From contig NZ_QBJD02000002.1 of assembly GCF_003057745.1 (NCBI RefSeq), positions 124,001 through 188,000 on the forward strand: a DNA stretch of 64,000 bases, given 5' to 3'. Below are positions 21,418 through 31,416 of the stretch, piece by piece. The DNA comes from Enterobacter sp. RIT418. Lineage in GTDB: Bacteria; Pseudomonadota; Gammaproteobacteria; Enterobacterales; Enterobacteriaceae. Position 1 is the stretch's first letter. Each line of letters starts with the position of its first letter. Below the pieces are notes generated by a model. That model ran no database searches and was not told the origin of the DNA. It saw only the letters and a program-made list of their open reading frames with translations. Position numbers and translations under genes: made by a program.

Positions 21418-22758
21418 TCAGTGACGTCCAAAAACAGGGCGCTTGCGGTCAAAAGTCCAGCCGGGGATAAGGTACTGCATCGGGCCCGCATCGTTACGTG
21501 CGCCACCCGGCAGTTTTTTATAGGCTTCGTGCGCCTGATGGATCTGATCCCAGTCAAGCTCTACGCCCAGCCCCGGTGAATCCGGCACGGCAATGGTGCC
21601 GTTTTTAATCTCCAGCGGATTTTTGGTCAGACGGGCTTCCCCCTCCTGCCAAATCCAGTGGGTGTCGATAGCGGTCGGATGACCCGGCGCCGCCGCGCCT
21701 ACGTGGGTAAACATCGCCAGCGAGATATCGAAATGGTTATTGGAGTGGCAGCCCCAGGTCAGGCCCCAGTCGTCGCAAAGCTGCGCTACGCGGACCGCGC
21801 CGGAAAGCGTCCAGAAGTGCGGATCGGCCAGCGGGATGTCCACCGCGTTGAGCATGACCGCGTGGCCCATTTCGCGCCAGTTGGTGGCGATCATGTTGGT
21901 CGCGACCGGCAGCCCGGTGGCGCGACGAAATTCCGCCATCACCTCACGGCCGGAGAAACCCTGCTCCGCGCCGCACGGGTCCTCCGCGTAGGTCAGCACG
22001 TCGCCGAGGCCTTTGCACAGGGCGATGGCCTCATCCAGCAGCCACGCGCCGTTGGGATCGACGGTGATCCGCGCCTCCGGAAAGCGTTTTTTCAGCGCGC
22101 GGGCGCTTTCAATTTCCTGCTCGCCCGGCAGCACGCCGCCCTTCAGCTTAAAGTCCTTAAAGCCGTAGCGATCCTGGGCAGCTTCCGCGAGGCGGACAAC
22201 CCCCTCGCTGGAAAGCGCCTCCTGGTGGCGAAGGTGATACCACTCGTGGCGCCCCGGCGAACTCGCCAGATACGGCAGATCGGTTTTGTTACGATCGCCG
22301 ACATAGAACAGATAGCCCAGCACGGTCACCGCGTCGCGCTGCTTGCCCGGCCCCAGCAGCTCACACACCGGGACGTTGAGCGCTTTGCCCAGCAGATCGA
22401 GCAGCGCGGCTTCCAGCGCGGCCACCGCGTTGACGCGCAGCTCGAACGTCCAGGCGCCTTTGCCGAAGGTGTCGAAGTCCGCGGACTGGTTGCCCTTGTG
22501 CACCCGCTGAACCACCTTGTTTAAACGGGCTATTTCCTGCCCGACGACCTGTGGAATAGCCTCTACCAGCGTCTGGTAGATGACCTCTCCGCCGGGCGCC
22601 TCGCCGACGCCGGTATGGCCCGCGCTGTCGGTGAGTACCACGATATTGCGGGTAAACCAGGCGTTATGCGCGCCGCCGATATTCAGCAGCATGCTGTCCT
22701 GTCCGGCCACCGGAATGACCTTCATATCGGTTACGACCGGGCTCGATTGGGTTGTCAT
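21418..22758 (-). CDS. gudX: glucarate dehydratase-related protein GudX
   Basis: GudX is a close paralog of GudD, sharing blocks such as [20 protein letters not shown] and the KLKGG lysine motif. E. coli GudX is reported to have weak or different dehydratase activity. The length of 446 residues matches E. coli if the second of two adjacent ATG codons is used; the GGAG ribosome site is better spaced for that one. The gudP stop overlaps the start (TGATG), so translation is coupled. The active histidine ([12 protein letters not shown]) and metal region are intact, so loss of activity is not evident from sequence. Confidence 0.95.
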   Translation of the reverse strand: MTTQSSPVVTDMKVIPVAGQDSMLLNIGGAHNAWFTRNIVVLTDSAGHTGVGEAPGGEVIYQTLVEAIPQVVGQEIARLNKVVQRVHKGNQSADFDTFGKGAWTFELRVNAVAALEAALLDLLGKALNVPVCELLGPGKQRDAVTVLGYLFYVGDRNKTDLPYLASSPGRHEWYHLRHQEALSSEGVVRLAEAAQDRYGFKDFKLKGGVLPGEQEIESARALKKRFPEARITVDPNGAWLLDEAIALCKGLGDVLTYAEDPCGAEQGFSGREVMAEFRRATGLPVATNMIATNWREMGHAVMLNAVDIPLADPHFWTLSGAVRVAQLCDDWGLTWGCHSNNHFDISLAMFTHVGAAAPGHPTAIDTHWIWQEGEARLTKNPLEIKNGTIAVPDSPGLGVELDWDQIHQAHEAYKKLPGGARNDAGPMQYLIPGWTFDRKRPVFGRH

Positions 22759-24113
22759 CATCCGCGCTCCGCAACAGGTTTAAGCTCGACGCGCTTAATG
22801 TCGCCCACCAGCACCAGGTAGCTCAGTACGGCCACCAGCGCGTGGATGCCCACGTAGATTAACGCGCCGTTGAAAGAGCCCGTCGTGCCGACGATGTAGC
22901 CGATGGCAATTGGCGTCACGATCCCGGAAATGTTGCCGAACATGTTGAACAGCCCGCCGCTCAGGCCGCTGATCTCCTTCGGCGCGGTATCCGCCATCAC
23001 CGCCCAGCCCAGCGCGCCAATTCCCTTCCCGAAGAACGCCATCGCCATAAAGCCGATGATCATCCACTCTGCGTTAACGTAGTTGCAGAACACCATGGTC
23101 ATGGAGAGCAGCATGCCCAGCACGATAGGCGTTTTGCGCGCGATATTCAGCGAGCCCGTTCGGCGCATCAGCCAGTCGGAAATTACGCCGCCCAGCACGC
23201 CGCCGACGAAACCGCAGATGGCCGGAACCGAGGCCACAAAGCCCGCTTTCAGAATCGACATACCGCGCGCCTGCACCAGGTAAACCGGGAACCAGGTGAT
23301 GAAAAAGTAGGTTAAGGCATTGATGCAGTACTGGCCCAGGTAGATGCCAATCATCATGCGCGAGCCGACGAGCTGCTTGATTTGCGCCCATTTCTGGCTG
23401 AACGGCACTTTGGCCTTCTCGGTTTTCAGATCCATATTGATCAGCGCGCCGCCTTCGGCAATGTACTCCAGCTCTTTTTTGTTCACGCCGGGATGCTGAT
23501 TCGGCTCGTGGATCACCTTGAGCCAGATAAAGCTGATAACGATCCCCAGCCCGCCCATGAAGAAGAAGACGTGCGACCAGCCCACCTCATGCGTCAGCCA
23601 GCCCATGATCGGCGCGAAGATGACGGTCGCAAAATATTGTGCCGAGTTAAAAATGGCGACTGCCGTTCCCCTCTCCTGCGCCGGGAACCAGGCCGCGACG
23701 ATTCGGCTATTGCCGGGGAAGGAAGGCGCTTCCGCGAGCCCTACCAGGAAGCGGAGGGTGAAGAGCGCAATGATAATGCCGAAGCCGCTAAAGATGTCGA
23801 CAAAGCCCTGCAGCAGGGTAAACATCGACCAGATAAAGATGGACCAGAAGTAAACGCGTTTAGAGCCAAAGCGGTCAAGCAGCCATCCGCCGGGAATTTG
23901 GCCGATAACATAGGCCCATGAAAATGCAGAGAAAACATAACCCATACCGACCGGATCGAGCCCGATATCTTTTGCCATTTCAGAGCCGGCAATCGACAGC
24001 GTTGCGCGGTCCCCATAGTTAAAGGACGTGACGATAAACAGCATCACCACAATCCAGTAGCGAGCGTTGGTGCGCTTTTCAGCGCTGCTCGCCGCGTGGC
24101 TTAATGTACTCAT
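22758..24113 (-). CDS. gudP: D-glucarate transporter GudP (MFS)
   Basis: GudP is a 451-residue inner-membrane symporter of the anion:cation family within the major facilitator superfamily, importing D-glucarate or galactarate. About twelve hydrophobic segments are visible. The first helix, [22 protein letters not shown], and the loop motif [12 protein letters not shown] are typical of the family. It is the first gene of the operon gudP-gudX-gudD-garK. Control by CdaR (SdaR) in response to sugar acids is known in E. coli and inferred here. Confidence 0.96.
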   Translation of the reverse strand: MSTLSHAASSAEKRTNARYWIVVMLFIVTSFNYGDRATLSIAGSEMAKDIGLDPVGMGYVFSAFSWAYVIGQIPGGWLLDRFGSKRVYFWSIFIWSMFTLLQGFVDIFSGFGIIIALFTLRFLVGLAEAPSFPGNSRIVAAWFPAQERGTAVAIFNSAQYFATVIFAPIMGWLTHEVGWSHVFFFMGGLGIVISFIWLKVIHEPNQHPGVNKKELEYIAEGGALINMDLKTEKAKVPFSQKWAQIKQLVGSRMMIGIYLGQYCINALTYFFITWFPVYLVQARGMSILKAGFVASVPAICGFVGGVLGGVISDWLMRRTGSLNIARKTPIVLGMLLSMTMVFCNYVNAEWMIIGFMAMAFFGKGIGALGWAVMADTAPKEISGLSGGLFNMFGNISGIVTPIAIGYIVGTTGSFNGALIYVGIHALVAVLSYLVLVGDIKRVELKPVAERG

Positions 24114-24404
24114 TGATGCACTCCTGAATCATAGCTTTCGCCTGGTTCATTCTGTAACGCACCTGTAGGGTAATCAGAATGAGAGGTTAGCGGTTGGCAG
24201 TTTTGGTACGGCTACGTGCCGTTTTATAGTGACGGGAAAAGTATAAGTAAGGGGGGGTAAGTCCCTCACCGTGCAGGAACACAACATTGAAGGGAGTGTG
24301 GAACGTTGTTTGGGGCATAAGCCCAAAGCGGTGGAAGATGGTTCACGGAATTGGCGTTTGGCGGGGGTGATGCAGGCCCGCGCAGGCGAAGCGCGGGCAT
24401 GATG
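24114..24404. promoter_or_regulatory. gudP upstream region
   Basis: This 291 bp gap carries the gud operon promoter on the minus strand and the 3' end of the yqcA transcript. A short imperfect inverted repeat, ACAACATT ... AACGTTGT, and a hairpin TTTGGG/CCCAAA near 24310-24328 are visible. I cannot place a CdaR site with confidence, and I see no gene here. Confidence 0.4.
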
Positions 24405-24854
24405 TTATTTGAGGAGCGTCGCCCAGTGCTCAACCCAGGGATTGGATTCGCTTTCGGGTTCCGGATGTTCGCCGGCGTCGATCAGCAGCATTTCACCCAC
24501 GCGCTGGGCGCTCTGCTCCTGAAGGAGCGCGTCGAACTGCTTGCCGCCTCCGCAGAAGTTAGCATAGGAGCTGTCGCCGAGCGCAATGATCCCGTAACGC
24601 ACGTCGGGCTGGTAGCCCAGCTGGTCTTTAATGCCCTGGAACAGGGGAACAATGCTGTCCGGCAGATCGCCCTGCCCCGTTGTCGACGTCACGACCAGGA
24701 TGTATTTGTCTTTATACTTTTCCCAGTCGGCCAGTTCCGGGTCTTCGTAGACCGTAGCCTTATGGCCCTGATTTGCAAGGATCGCTTCGGCTTCTTCCGC
24801 CACCAGCAGCGAGTTACCGTACATTGTGCCGACAAAAATACCCACTTCAGCCAT
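24405..24854 (-). CDS. yqcA: flavodoxin YqcA
   Basis: A 149-residue flavodoxin of the MioC type that binds FMN and likely carries single electrons; its partner is unknown. The FMN phosphate loop is GTMYGNSLL near the N terminus, and [11 protein letters not shown] and [13 protein letters not shown] supply the isoalloxazine loops. It follows truC by 24 bp in the order yqcC-truC-yqcA, as in E. coli. Confidence 0.95.
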   Translation of the reverse strand: MAEVGIFVGTMYGNSLLVAEEAEAILANQGHKATVYEDPELADWEKYKDKYILVVTSTTGQGDLPDSIVPLFQGIKDQLGYQPDVRYGIIALGDSSYANFCGGGKQFDALLQEQSAQRVGEMLLIDAGEHPEPESESNPWVEHWATLLK

Positions 24855-24878
24855 GCTTTGCTCCGTTAATTTTCACAG

Positions 24879-25655
24879 TTATTGTTCATCCTGAACGCTG
24901 CCCGCCGCAAACTCAACCCTTTCATTTTCGGGGAGTTGTCCCAGCCAGCCAAACTGTGACAGCGCCTGCATCCACACGTCGTCCAGCCCTGCGCGAAGGG
25001 TCAGCGGCCTGCCGGTAAACGGGTGGGTCAGGCTGAGTTCGCTGGCGTGGAGCATCAAACGGTTGCAGCCAAAGTGCTCTGCCGCGCTGCGGTTCTGGCG
25101 CAAATCTCCGTGCTTGCTGTCGCCGATAATCGGGTGGCGAAGGTGCGCAAGGTGGCGGCGAAGCTGGTGCTTGCGCCCGGTTTTGGGCAGAAGCTCAACC
25201 AGGCTGTAGCGCGTGGTGGGAAATTTACTGGTCGCCACCGGCATTTCCGCAGTGGCCATCCCGCGATAGTCGGTAACCGCAGGCTGCGGGCCTTTATCAT
25301 CGCGGGCAAACTTATCGGCAATCTTGTCCAGCTCTTCCACGAGCGGGTAGTCAAGCCGGTCCGACCCGGTCAGCCAGCCGCGCGCGATCGCGTGATAGCG
25401 CTTTTGGATCTGGTGCAGTTCAAACTGCTGTGACAGCAGGCGCCCCGCCTCGCTTGAAAGCCCCATCAGCAGGACGCCAGAGGTTGGCCTGTCGAGACGA
25501 TGGGCGGTAAAAACGTGCTGACCAATCTGGTCGCGCACGGTCTGCATTACCACGACCTTCTCGTCACGATCGAGCCAGCTGCGGTGTACCAGCCATCCCG
25601 ATGGCTTATTCACCGCCACCAGCCACTCGTCCTGATAGAGGATTTCAATCGTCAT
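24879..25655 (-). CDS. truC: tRNA pseudouridine(65) synthase TruC
   Basis: TruC makes pseudouridine at position 65 of certain tRNAs. The 258-residue RluA-family protein has the catalytic aspartate (Asp55) in AHRLDRPTSG and the family motif KTGRKHQLRRHLAHLRHPIIGD. The start overlaps the yqcC stop by four bases (ATGA), so the two are translationally coupled. Confidence 0.96.
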   Translation of the reverse strand: MTIEILYQDEWLVAVNKPSGWLVHRSWLDRDEKVVVMQTVRDQIGQHVFTAHRLDRPTSGVLLMGLSSEAGRLLSQQFELHQIQKRYHAIARGWLTGSDRLDYPLVEELDKIADKFARDDKGPQPAVTDYRGMATAEMPVATSKFPTTRYSLVELLPKTGRKHQLRRHLAHLRHPIIGDSKHGDLRQNRSAAEHFGCNRLMLHASELSLTHPFTGRPLTLRAGLDDVWMQALSQFGWLGQLPENERVEFAAGSVQDEQ

Positions 25656-25981
25656 GCATCAGCACCGGCAAAAAGCGCGTCCAGGCGAGCCAGCTCGGCG
25701 AGCACAGCCTCGCGGGCGGGATGGGTTTGCTCCAGCGCCATTTCATAATAGGGGGAAACGGCAAACGCCTGCGGCAGCGGGTGGCCGCCTTCAAGCAGCG
25801 CGTGCATGCGCGGAATCAGCACCCACTGCAGCCACTCAAAGGGTGCCAGGGTATCGAGGCAAAACGGCTGGGTGCTGGCGAAGGCTTCAGGCTGCGGCGC
25901 GGTCTCCTGCCACAGCTGGTGATGGCGAAGAAGGGCTTCGATGGCGTGCAACTGCGCACGAACGCTCTCGTGATGCGTCAT
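25652..25981 (-). CDS. yqcC: YqcC family protein of unknown function
   Basis: A 109-residue helical protein of the DUF446/YqcC family with no known activity. The open frame runs upstream to 26155, but that extension crosses the 3' part of csrB. The ATG at 25981 (MTHHESVRAQL) matches the E. coli N terminus and length. The conserved block FEWLQWVLIPRMHALL is present. It is first in the yqcC-truC-yqcA operon. Confidence 0.93.
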   Translation of the reverse strand: MTHHESVRAQLHAIEALLRHHQLWQETAPQPEAFASTQPFCLDTLAPFEWLQWVLIPRMHALLEGGHPLPQAFAVSPYYEMALEQTHPAREAVLAELARLDALFAGADA

Positions 25982-26039
25982 GGTAACCTCAACTGAAAAT
26001 CTGAACGGCGCGCAGCATAGCATTGCAGGAAGCAGAAAT

Positions 26040-26401
26040 AAAAAAAGGGAGCACTGTAAAAACAGTGCTCCCGGTTCGTTCCGCAGCATTCCAGCTACAA
26101 TTTGTGCTCCCTGCTCATCCGTGACAACTTTTCCTGCGCCCAGGGGCGTGTTCATCCGTTAACCGTTGCATCCTGCTCACATCGTCCTGACGTGATTGTT
26201 TCATCCTGAAACGTCCTGGCCTTCCTGACCCACCGACCATCCTGACCGGCTCTCTTTCTCCTTCCTGGAGGTGTCCCTTACGCGTCCAGCGTTATCCTCT
26301 TTGCTTCATCCTGAAGCCTTCCTGCAGCGCCATCCTGACGTGTCCTGTGTGAAAAACGTCATCATCCTGATGTTCGTTCTTCGTGTCGGCGTCCTGTCGA
26401 C
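26040..26401 (-). ncRNA. csrB: CsrB small RNA
   Basis: CsrB binds and sequesters the RNA-binding regulator CsrA. Read on the minus strand, the transcript begins GTCGACAGGA (base 26401) as in E. coli. It carries roughly two dozen GGA motifs, many as AGGA in short hairpin loops. It ends in the intrinsic terminator GGGAGCACTG ... CAGTGCTCCC followed by a T run. The length is about 362 nt, against 369 in E. coli, and the place between syd and yqcC is the same. Its ends are set by homology, not by experiment. Confidence 0.96.
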
Positions 26402-26494
26402 GGAGATAGAATCCTCTATTCCGCTTCGTCTTACAACCCACCTTATTCGTAGTGTAAGTCTTAAGAAACGCTATCCAGGGTCGCAACAACACCC

Positions 26495-26507
26495 TAACCA
26501 ATTGATT
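26495..26507 (-). promoter_or_regulatory. IHF site upstream of csrB
   Basis: On the minus strand AATCAATTGGTTA fits the IHF consensus WATCAANNNNTTR at every fixed position. It sits about 94-106 bases upstream of the csrB start, between the promoter and the UvrY site, where DNA bending could bring UvrY to the polymerase. Confidence 0.75.
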
Positions 26508-26574
26508 TAACAATGAATGATATTTTAAAAAAATTAAGGCAATACTGAAAGTAACGCCGATCTCCTACAAACCT

Positions 26575-26592
26575 TGTAAGAGATCTCTCACA
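26575..26592. promoter_or_regulatory. UvrY binding site upstream of csrB
   Basis: TGTAAGAGATCTCTCACA is an 18-bp palindrome with one mismatch and matches the inverted repeat recognised by UvrY/GacA-type regulators. It lies about 174-191 bases upstream of the csrB start. BarA, the kinase for UvrY, is encoded in this window. Confidence 0.85.
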
Positions 26593-26611
26593 CGTTCGAT
26601 AGCATCCTGGA

Positions 26612-27157
26612 TTACAGAAGCGGCTCAATTCTGGTAAGGAAATCCGCAAGAGAAGGCGCGAGCACGTCGCGATTGCGGGTACCGATGGTCTCTTTAATCA
26701 CTTCACCTGACAGATTGCAGACGGAAATGACGTCCAGCTCGCTGTCGAGCGTGGCGATAAAGAGCGTCGGAGAAAGCTTAAGGCGTTTTTGCGTAACCAG
26801 GTGACCAATCAGGTTCTCCTGTACGCGCTGGAGATCGTCCTCACTCCAGGTTTGCAGCAGGGTTATTTCCACATCAGCAAAGCGCGCGGTCATATCACCG
26901 GCAAACTGGGTGGTATAAAACGCGTGAACCGCGGGTTGTACCACAAGGTCCATTGCGCGTTCAACCGCATTTACATTTTGTTCGTCCGTAAAAGGTTTCG
27001 GCTGCCAGATGACGCTGTCTTCAAGCGTAGAGATAATGCACGGCGAAGGCACGCCATATAATTCAGCGCTTTGCGGCCACGTTCCCTGTTTTTCATGCCA
27101 GGCGTCGCAATAGCGGGTCGTAAAGTTCGTCAGGGCATTAGCAGTTTCGATATCCAC
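26612..27157 (-). CDS. syd: SecY-interacting protein Syd
   Basis: Syd is a cytoplasmic protein that binds SecY at the inner membrane and is thought to check the assembled SecYEG complex. The start is a GTG at 27157, giving 181 residues as in E. coli, with an AAGAGAG ribosome site. The longer frame reaching 27244 would overlap queF and is rejected. Conserved blocks [24 protein letters not shown] and [13 protein letters not shown] are present. Confidence 0.94.
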   Translation of the reverse strand: MDIETANALTNFTTRYCDAWHEKQGTWPQSAELYGVPSPCIISTLEDSVIWQPKPFTDEQNVNAVERAMDLVVQPAVHAFYTTQFAGDMTARFADVEITLLQTWSEDDLQRVQENLIGHLVTQKRLKLSPTLFIATLDSELDVISVCNLSGEVIKETIGTRNRDVLAPSLADFLTRIEPLL

Positions 27158-27226
27158 CGATTTCTCTCTTCGTGTAAGACAGGATAAACTCAGCCCATAA
27201 GTGTACCTGTAAAGTGGCAACGAAAC

Positions 27227-28069
27227 ATGTCTTACGAAAATCATCAGGCGTTAACGGGCTTAACGCTGGGCAAATCGACCGATTACCGCGACACCTATGA
27301 TGCCTCGCTGCTTCAGGGCGTACCGCGCAGTCTTAACCGCGATCCGCTCGGCCTGCGCGCCGACGCGCTGCCGTTTGTCGGCGGTGATATCTGGACGCTG
27401 TACGAGCTCTCCTGGCTTAACGCGCGCGGCCTGCCGCAGGTCGCCGTCGGCCACGTAGAGCTGGATCATGCCAGCATCAACCTGGTGGAGTCGAAAAGCT
27501 TCAAGCTGTATCTCAACAGCTTTAACCAGACGAAATTCAGCAGCTGGGAAGACGTTCAGCGCACGCTTGAGCGGGATCTACGTGCGTGCGCGCAGGGTGA
27601 CGTCTCCGTGTCACTGTATCGCCTGCACGAGCTGGAAGGCCAGCCGATCGCCCACTTCAGCGGGACCTGCATCGACGATCTGGACATTGAGGTGGACAGC
27701 TATGAGTTCAGCACCGATTACCTTGAAAACGCGGCAGGCGGCAAGGTGGTGGAAGAGACGCTGGTCAGCCACCTGCTGAAGTCCAACTGCCTGATCACCC
27801 ATCAGCCTGACTGGGGCTCAGTGCAGATCCAGTACCGCGGCCCGCGGATCGATCGTGAAATGCTGCTGCGCTATCTGGTGTCATTCCGCCACCATAACGA
27901 ATTTCACGAGCAGTGCGTGGAGCGCATCTTCAACGACCTCCTGCGTTTCTGCCGACCGGAAAAGCTGAGCGTGTACGCGCGCTATACCCGCCGCGGGGGT
28001 TTAGACATCAACCCGTGGCGGACCAACACCGACTTTGTGCCCGCAACGGGCCGCCTGGTGCGCCAGTAA
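27227..28069 (+). CDS. queF: NADPH-dependent 7-cyano-7-deazaguanine reductase QueF
   Basis: QueF reduces preQ0 to preQ1, the base later inserted into tRNA for queuosine. The 280-residue protein is the long, two-domain type found in enterobacteria (282 in E. coli). The catalytic Cys188 and Asp195 lie in [14 protein letters not shown], and the NADPH motif [17 protein letters not shown] is intact. It is divergent from syd with a 69 bp gap. Two other queuosine genes, queD and queE, are 23 kb away in this window. Confidence 0.97.
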   Translation: MSYENHQALTGLTLGKSTDYRDTYDASLLQGVPRSLNRDPLGLRADALPFVGGDIWTLYELSWLNARGLPQVAVGHVELDHASINLVESKSFKLYLNSFNQTKFSSWEDVQRTLERDLRACAQGDVSVSLYRLHELEGQPIAHFSGTCIDDLDIEVDSYEFSTDYLENAAGGKVVEETLVSHLLKSNCLITHQPDWGSVQIQYRGPRIDREMLLRYLVSFRHHNEFHEQCVERIFNDLLRFCRPEKLSVYARYTRRGGLDINPWRTNTDFVPATGRLVRQ

Positions 28070-28186
28070 TATAAATATTTTTCACAATATGCGCGGTCTA
28101 TTCCGCGCTTAGAGTTGTGAAACGTCATAAGCCAGGGCTATTGTAATCAACAGGGAAAGACGATTTTCGTCCCGTAAGGAGCTCAC

Positions 28187-29551
28187 TTGATTACACATAT
28201 TAGCCCGCTGGGCTCAATGGATATGTTATCGCAGCTGGAAGTGGACATGCTTAAACGCACGGCCAGCAGCGATCTCTATCAACTGTTTCGTAACTGTTCA
28301 CTTGCCGTCCTGAACTCCGGAAGCCTGACCGACAACAGCAAAGAGCTGCTGTCACGCTTCGAAAGCTTTGATATCAACGTGCTGCGCCGCGAGCGCGGCG
28401 TGAAGCTTGAGGTGATCAACCCGCCGGAAGACGCCTTCGTTGACGGGCGCATTATCCGTTCGCTGCAGGCCAACCTGTTTGCCGTGCTGCGCGACATCCT
28501 GTTTGTTAACGGACAAATTCATAACGCCGGGCGCTTCCAGCACCTGGATCTTGAAAGCTCCGTTCACATTACCAACCTGGTGTTCTCCATCCTGCGCAAC
28601 GCCCGCGCCCTGCACGTTGGCGAAGCGCCAAATATGGTCGTGTGCTGGGGTGGCCACTCGATTAACGAGACGGAATACCTCTATGCGCGCCGCGTGGGCA
28701 CGCAGCTCGGCCTGCGTGAGCTAAACATTTGTACCGGCTGCGGTCCGGGTGCAATGGAGGCGCCGATGAAGGGTGCCGCCGTGGGCCACGCGCAGCAGCG
28801 CTACAAAGAGGGCCGCTTTATCGGCATGACCGAACCGTCGATCATCGCGGCTGAACCGCCGAACCCGCTGGTCAACGAGCTGATCATCATGCCGGATATC
28901 GAAAAACGCCTTGAAGCGTTTGTCCGTATCGCCCACGGGATCATCATCTTCCCGGGCGGCGTGGGGACGGCGGAAGAGCTGCTTTATCTGCTTGGTATCC
29001 TGATGAACCCGGCGAACAAAGATCAGGTACTGCCGCTGATCCTGACCGGGCCGAAGGAGAGCGCCGACTACTTCCGCGTGCTGGATGAATTTATCGTCCA
29101 TACGCTGGGCGAAGCGGCACGCCGCCACTACCGCATTATTATTGACGATGCGGCTGAAGTGGCGCGTCAGATGAAAAAAGCCATGCCGCTGGTGAAAGAG
29201 AACCGCCGCGATACGGGCGATGCGTACAGCTTTAACTGGTCAATCCGCATTGCCCCGGATCTCCAAATCCCATTCGAGCCGTCGCACGAGAATATGGCAA
29301 ACCTGAAGCTCTACCCCGATCAGCCGGTTGAAGTGCTGGCGGCCGACCTGCGTCGCGCCTTCTCCGGGATCGTTGCGGGCAATGTGAAAGAGGTTGGCAT
29401 TCGCGCCATTGAGGAGTTTGGACCTTACAAAATCCACGGTGACCCGGAAATGATGCGCCGCATGGACGACATGCTGCAGGGCTTCGTTGCCCAGCACCGC
29501 ATGAAGCTGCCGGGCTCCGCGTATATTCCGTGCTACGAAATCATTAAGTAA
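28187..29551 (+). CDS. ppnN: nucleotide 5'-monophosphate nucleosidase PpnN
   Basis: PpnN (YgdH) splits purine and pyrimidine monophosphates into base and ribose-5-phosphate and is activated by (p)ppGpp in E. coli. The start is a TTG at 28187 behind an AAGGAG ribosome site, giving 454 residues as in E. coli. The LOG-type core carries the motif [16 protein letters not shown] and an upstream [15 protein letters not shown]. It is followed by a strong terminator. RelA, which makes its activator, is encoded elsewhere in this window. Confidence 0.96.
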   Translation: MITHISPLGSMDMLSQLEVDMLKRTASSDLYQLFRNCSLAVLNSGSLTDNSKELLSRFESFDINVLRRERGVKLEVINPPEDAFVDGRIIRSLQANLFAVLRDILFVNGQIHNAGRFQHLDLESSVHITNLVFSILRNARALHVGEAPNMVVCWGGHSINETEYLYARRVGTQLGLRELNICTGCGPGAMEAPMKGAAVGHAQQRYKEGRFIGMTEPSIIAAEPPNPLVNELIIMPDIEKRLEAFVRIAHGIIIFPGGVGTAEELLYLLGILMNPANKDQVLPLILTGPKESADYFRVLDEFIVHTLGEAARRHYRIIIDDAAEVARQMKKAMPLVKENRRDTGDAYSFNWSIRIAPDLQIPFEPSHENMANLKLYPDQPVEVLAADLRRAFSGIVAGNVKEVGIRAIEEFGPYKIHGDPEMMRRMDDMLQGFVAQHRMKLPGSAYIPCYEIIK

Positions 29552-29571
29552 CGTTTCAACTCCCGCATAAC

Positions 29572-29606
29572 GCCGGATAACGAGCGATCGTTATTCGGCT
29601 TTTTTA
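29572..29606 (+). terminator. terminator after ppnN
   Basis: A 12-bp stem, GCCGGATAACGA/TCGTTATTCGGC, with one G-T pair and loop GCGA, is followed by TTTTTTATT. Confidence 0.9.
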
Positions 29607-29658
29607 TTACCGATGCCATTCATAGCCCTGCTTTATATCAAATGCAGAGTTCACTCAA

Positions 29659-29674
29659 ACGCAAACGATTACCT
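29659..29674. promoter_or_regulatory. PurR-like operator upstream of sdaC
   Basis: ACGCAAACGATTACCT matches 13 of 16 positions of the PurR consensus ACGCAAACGTTTTCGT, including the central CGCAAACG half. It is about 390 bp upstream of sdaC. PurR is known to control glyA and gcvTHP, so a site near serine-use genes is plausible, but the distance is large. Confidence 0.45.
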
Positions 29675-29890
29675 CGCCTGGTGAACCGAAAATAATTGCC
29701 CTTAAACCAAATTTAACGCCAGAAAACTCCAAAAACCCACTTTTTTACAGCAAAAGGCTCCTATCTCGCGGCGCAGGCTTTCGGGCTGCATGTTGTTAAT
29801 GTTAGCCTTCGCGCCCGTAAATTCTCTTTGACGTTTTTTTAGTAGATAAATGGTCTAAATATATCCATATCAAAAGTGGATTATTGCAAT

Positions 29891-29933
29891 TGGGATCGCG
29901 ATCACTGAAGGATTCATAACTAGAATGTATCTT
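29891..29933 (+). promoter_or_regulatory. probable CRP-dependent sdaC promoter
   Basis: TGGGATCGCGATCACT (29891-29906) resembles the CRP site TGTGA-N6-TCACA with one mismatch in each half. A -10-like TATCTT at 29928-29933 is spaced as in a class II CRP promoter, with the CRP centre near -41.5. The leader to the sdaC start would be about 120 bases. The remaining gap (29607-29890) is AT-rich with no gene seen. Confidence 0.5.
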
Positions 29934-30063
29934 TCCGCCCGCCAATAGTTACGGGCAAAAATTATTAAAAAACCGTCACTGAACGAATTTCATATTACCG
30001 TCAGGCACTTTTTCATCGGATTTGACTAGAAACCTGACAATTTGCTTCCTCCAGGAGATATAG

Positions 30064-31353
30064 ATGGAAACCACTCAAACCAGCACCGTTGCTTCGATTG
30101 ATTCCCGAAGCGGTTGGCGCAAAACGGATACCATGTGGATGCTTGGCCTGTACGGCACGGCAATCGGCGCTGGTGTACTGTTCCTTCCTATCAACGCAGG
30201 CGTCGGCGGCCTGATCCCGCTGATCATCATGGCGATCATCGCCTTCCCGATGACCTTCTTCGCACACCGCGGCCTGACCCGCTTCGTGCTGTCCGGTAAA
30301 AATCCGGGCGAAGACATTACCGAAGTGGTTGAAGAACACTTTGGCGTAGGCGCAGGCAAGCTGATCACCCTGCTCTACTTCTTCGCGATTTACCCAATCC
30401 TGCTGGTTTACAGCGTGGCGATTACCAACACCGTTGAAAGCTTCATGGCACACCAGCTGCATATGACGCCGCCACCGCGCGCCATTCTGTCTCTGATCCT
30501 GATCGTGGGCATGATGACCATCGTTCGCTTCGGCGAGCAGATGATCGTTAAAGCGATGAGCGTGCTGGTATTCCCGTTCGTTATCGCGCTGATGGTGCTG
30601 GCCTGCTACCTGATTCCTAACTGGAATGGCGCAGCGCTGGAAACCCTCTCGTTAAGCAGCGCGTCAGCAACCGGTAACGGCCTGTGGATGACTCTGTGGC
30701 TGGCGATCCCTGTGATGGTGTTCTCCTTTAACCACTCGCCTATCATCTCCTCCTTCGCGGTTGCGAAGCGTGAAGAATACGGCCAGGGCGCTGAGAAAAA
30801 ATGCTCCAGCATTCTTGCCCGTGCGCACGTGATGATGGTTCTGACCGTTATGTTCTTCGTATTCAGCTGCGTGCTGAGCCTGTCCCCGGCGGACCTGGCA
30901 GCAGCGAAAGAGCAGAACATCTCCATTCTGTCTTACCTGGCGAACCACTTTAACGCACCGGTTATTGCGTGGATGGCGCCAATTATCGCGATTATCGCTA
31001 TCACCAAATCCTTCCTGGGCCACTACCTGGGCGCGCGTGAAGGCTTTAACGGCATGGTGATCAAGTCTCTGCGCGGTAAAGGCAAGAGCATTGAAATCAA
31101 CAAGCTGAACAAAATCACTGCGCTGTTCATGCTGCTCACCACCTGGGCGGTAGCGACCCTGAACCCAAGCATCCTGGGGATGATTGAAACTCTGGGCGGC
31201 CCGATTATCGCGATGATTCTGTTCCTGATGCCGATGTACGCGATTCAGAAAGTGCCTGCGATGCGTAAATACAGCGGCCATATCAGCAACGTGTTCGTTG
31301 TGGTTATGGGTCTGATTGCCATCTCCGCCATTTTCTACTCACTGTTCAGCTAA
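30064..31353 (+). CDS. sdaC: serine/H+ symporter SdaC
   Basis: SdaC imports L-serine with a proton. The 429-residue protein matches E. coli in length and has about eleven hydrophobic segments of the HAAAP amino-acid permease family. The first helix carries [20 protein letters not shown]. It is preceded by a CCAGGAG ribosome site. It forms an operon with sdaB 63 bp downstream, so uptake and deamination of serine are made together. Confidence 0.97.
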   Translation: METTQTSTVASIDSRSGWRKTDTMWMLGLYGTAIGAGVLFLPINAGVGGLIPLIIMAIIAFPMTFFAHRGLTRFVLSGKNPGEDITEVVEEHFGVGAGKLITLLYFFAIYPILLVYSVAITNTVESFMAHQLHMTPPPRAILSLILIVGMMTIVRFGEQMIVKAMSVLVFPFVIALMVLACYLIPNWNGAALETLSLSSASATGNGLWMTLWLAIPVMVFSFNHSPIISSFAVAKREEYGQGAEKKCSSILARAHVMMVLTVMFFVFSCVLSLSPADLAAAKEQNISILSYLANHFNAPVIAWMAPIIAIIAITKSFLGHYLGAREGFNGMVIKSLRGKGKSIEINKLNKITALFMLLTTWAVATLNPSILGMIETLGGPIIAMILFLMPMYAIQKVPAMRKYSGHISNVFVVVMGLIAISAIFYSLFS

Positions 31354-31361
31354 TACCTCCC

Positions 31362-31381
31362 GCGCCGCCTTCGGGCGGCGC
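31362..31381 (+). other. GC-rich UUCG-loop hairpin between sdaC and sdaB
   Basis: GCGCCGCC-TTCG-GGCGGCGC is a perfect 8-bp stem with a very stable UUCG tetraloop. No T run follows, so it is more likely an mRNA-stabilising or uncoupling element than a terminator. Confidence 0.65.
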
Positions 31382-31416
31382 ACTCCTCTCCTCTGACTGA
31401 TAGCAATGGACGCATC

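Noticed and set aside
22758..24113. Sign of foreign origin for the gud operon
   Set aside because: Base composition and protein similarity are in line with the neighbours, and gudP-gudX-gudD sits at the same place as in E. coli.
24351..24869. 172-codon plus-strand frame over yqcA
   Set aside because: Antisense shadow of the flavodoxin gene.
25982..26155. N-terminal extension of yqcC
   Set aside because: The extension crosses the 3' part of csrB and its terminator; the downstream ATG matches the known protein start.
26271..26510. Open frames on both strands over csrB and its upstream region
   Set aside because: The region is the CsrB RNA and its control sites; the frames match no protein family and would break across the repeated AGGA hairpins.
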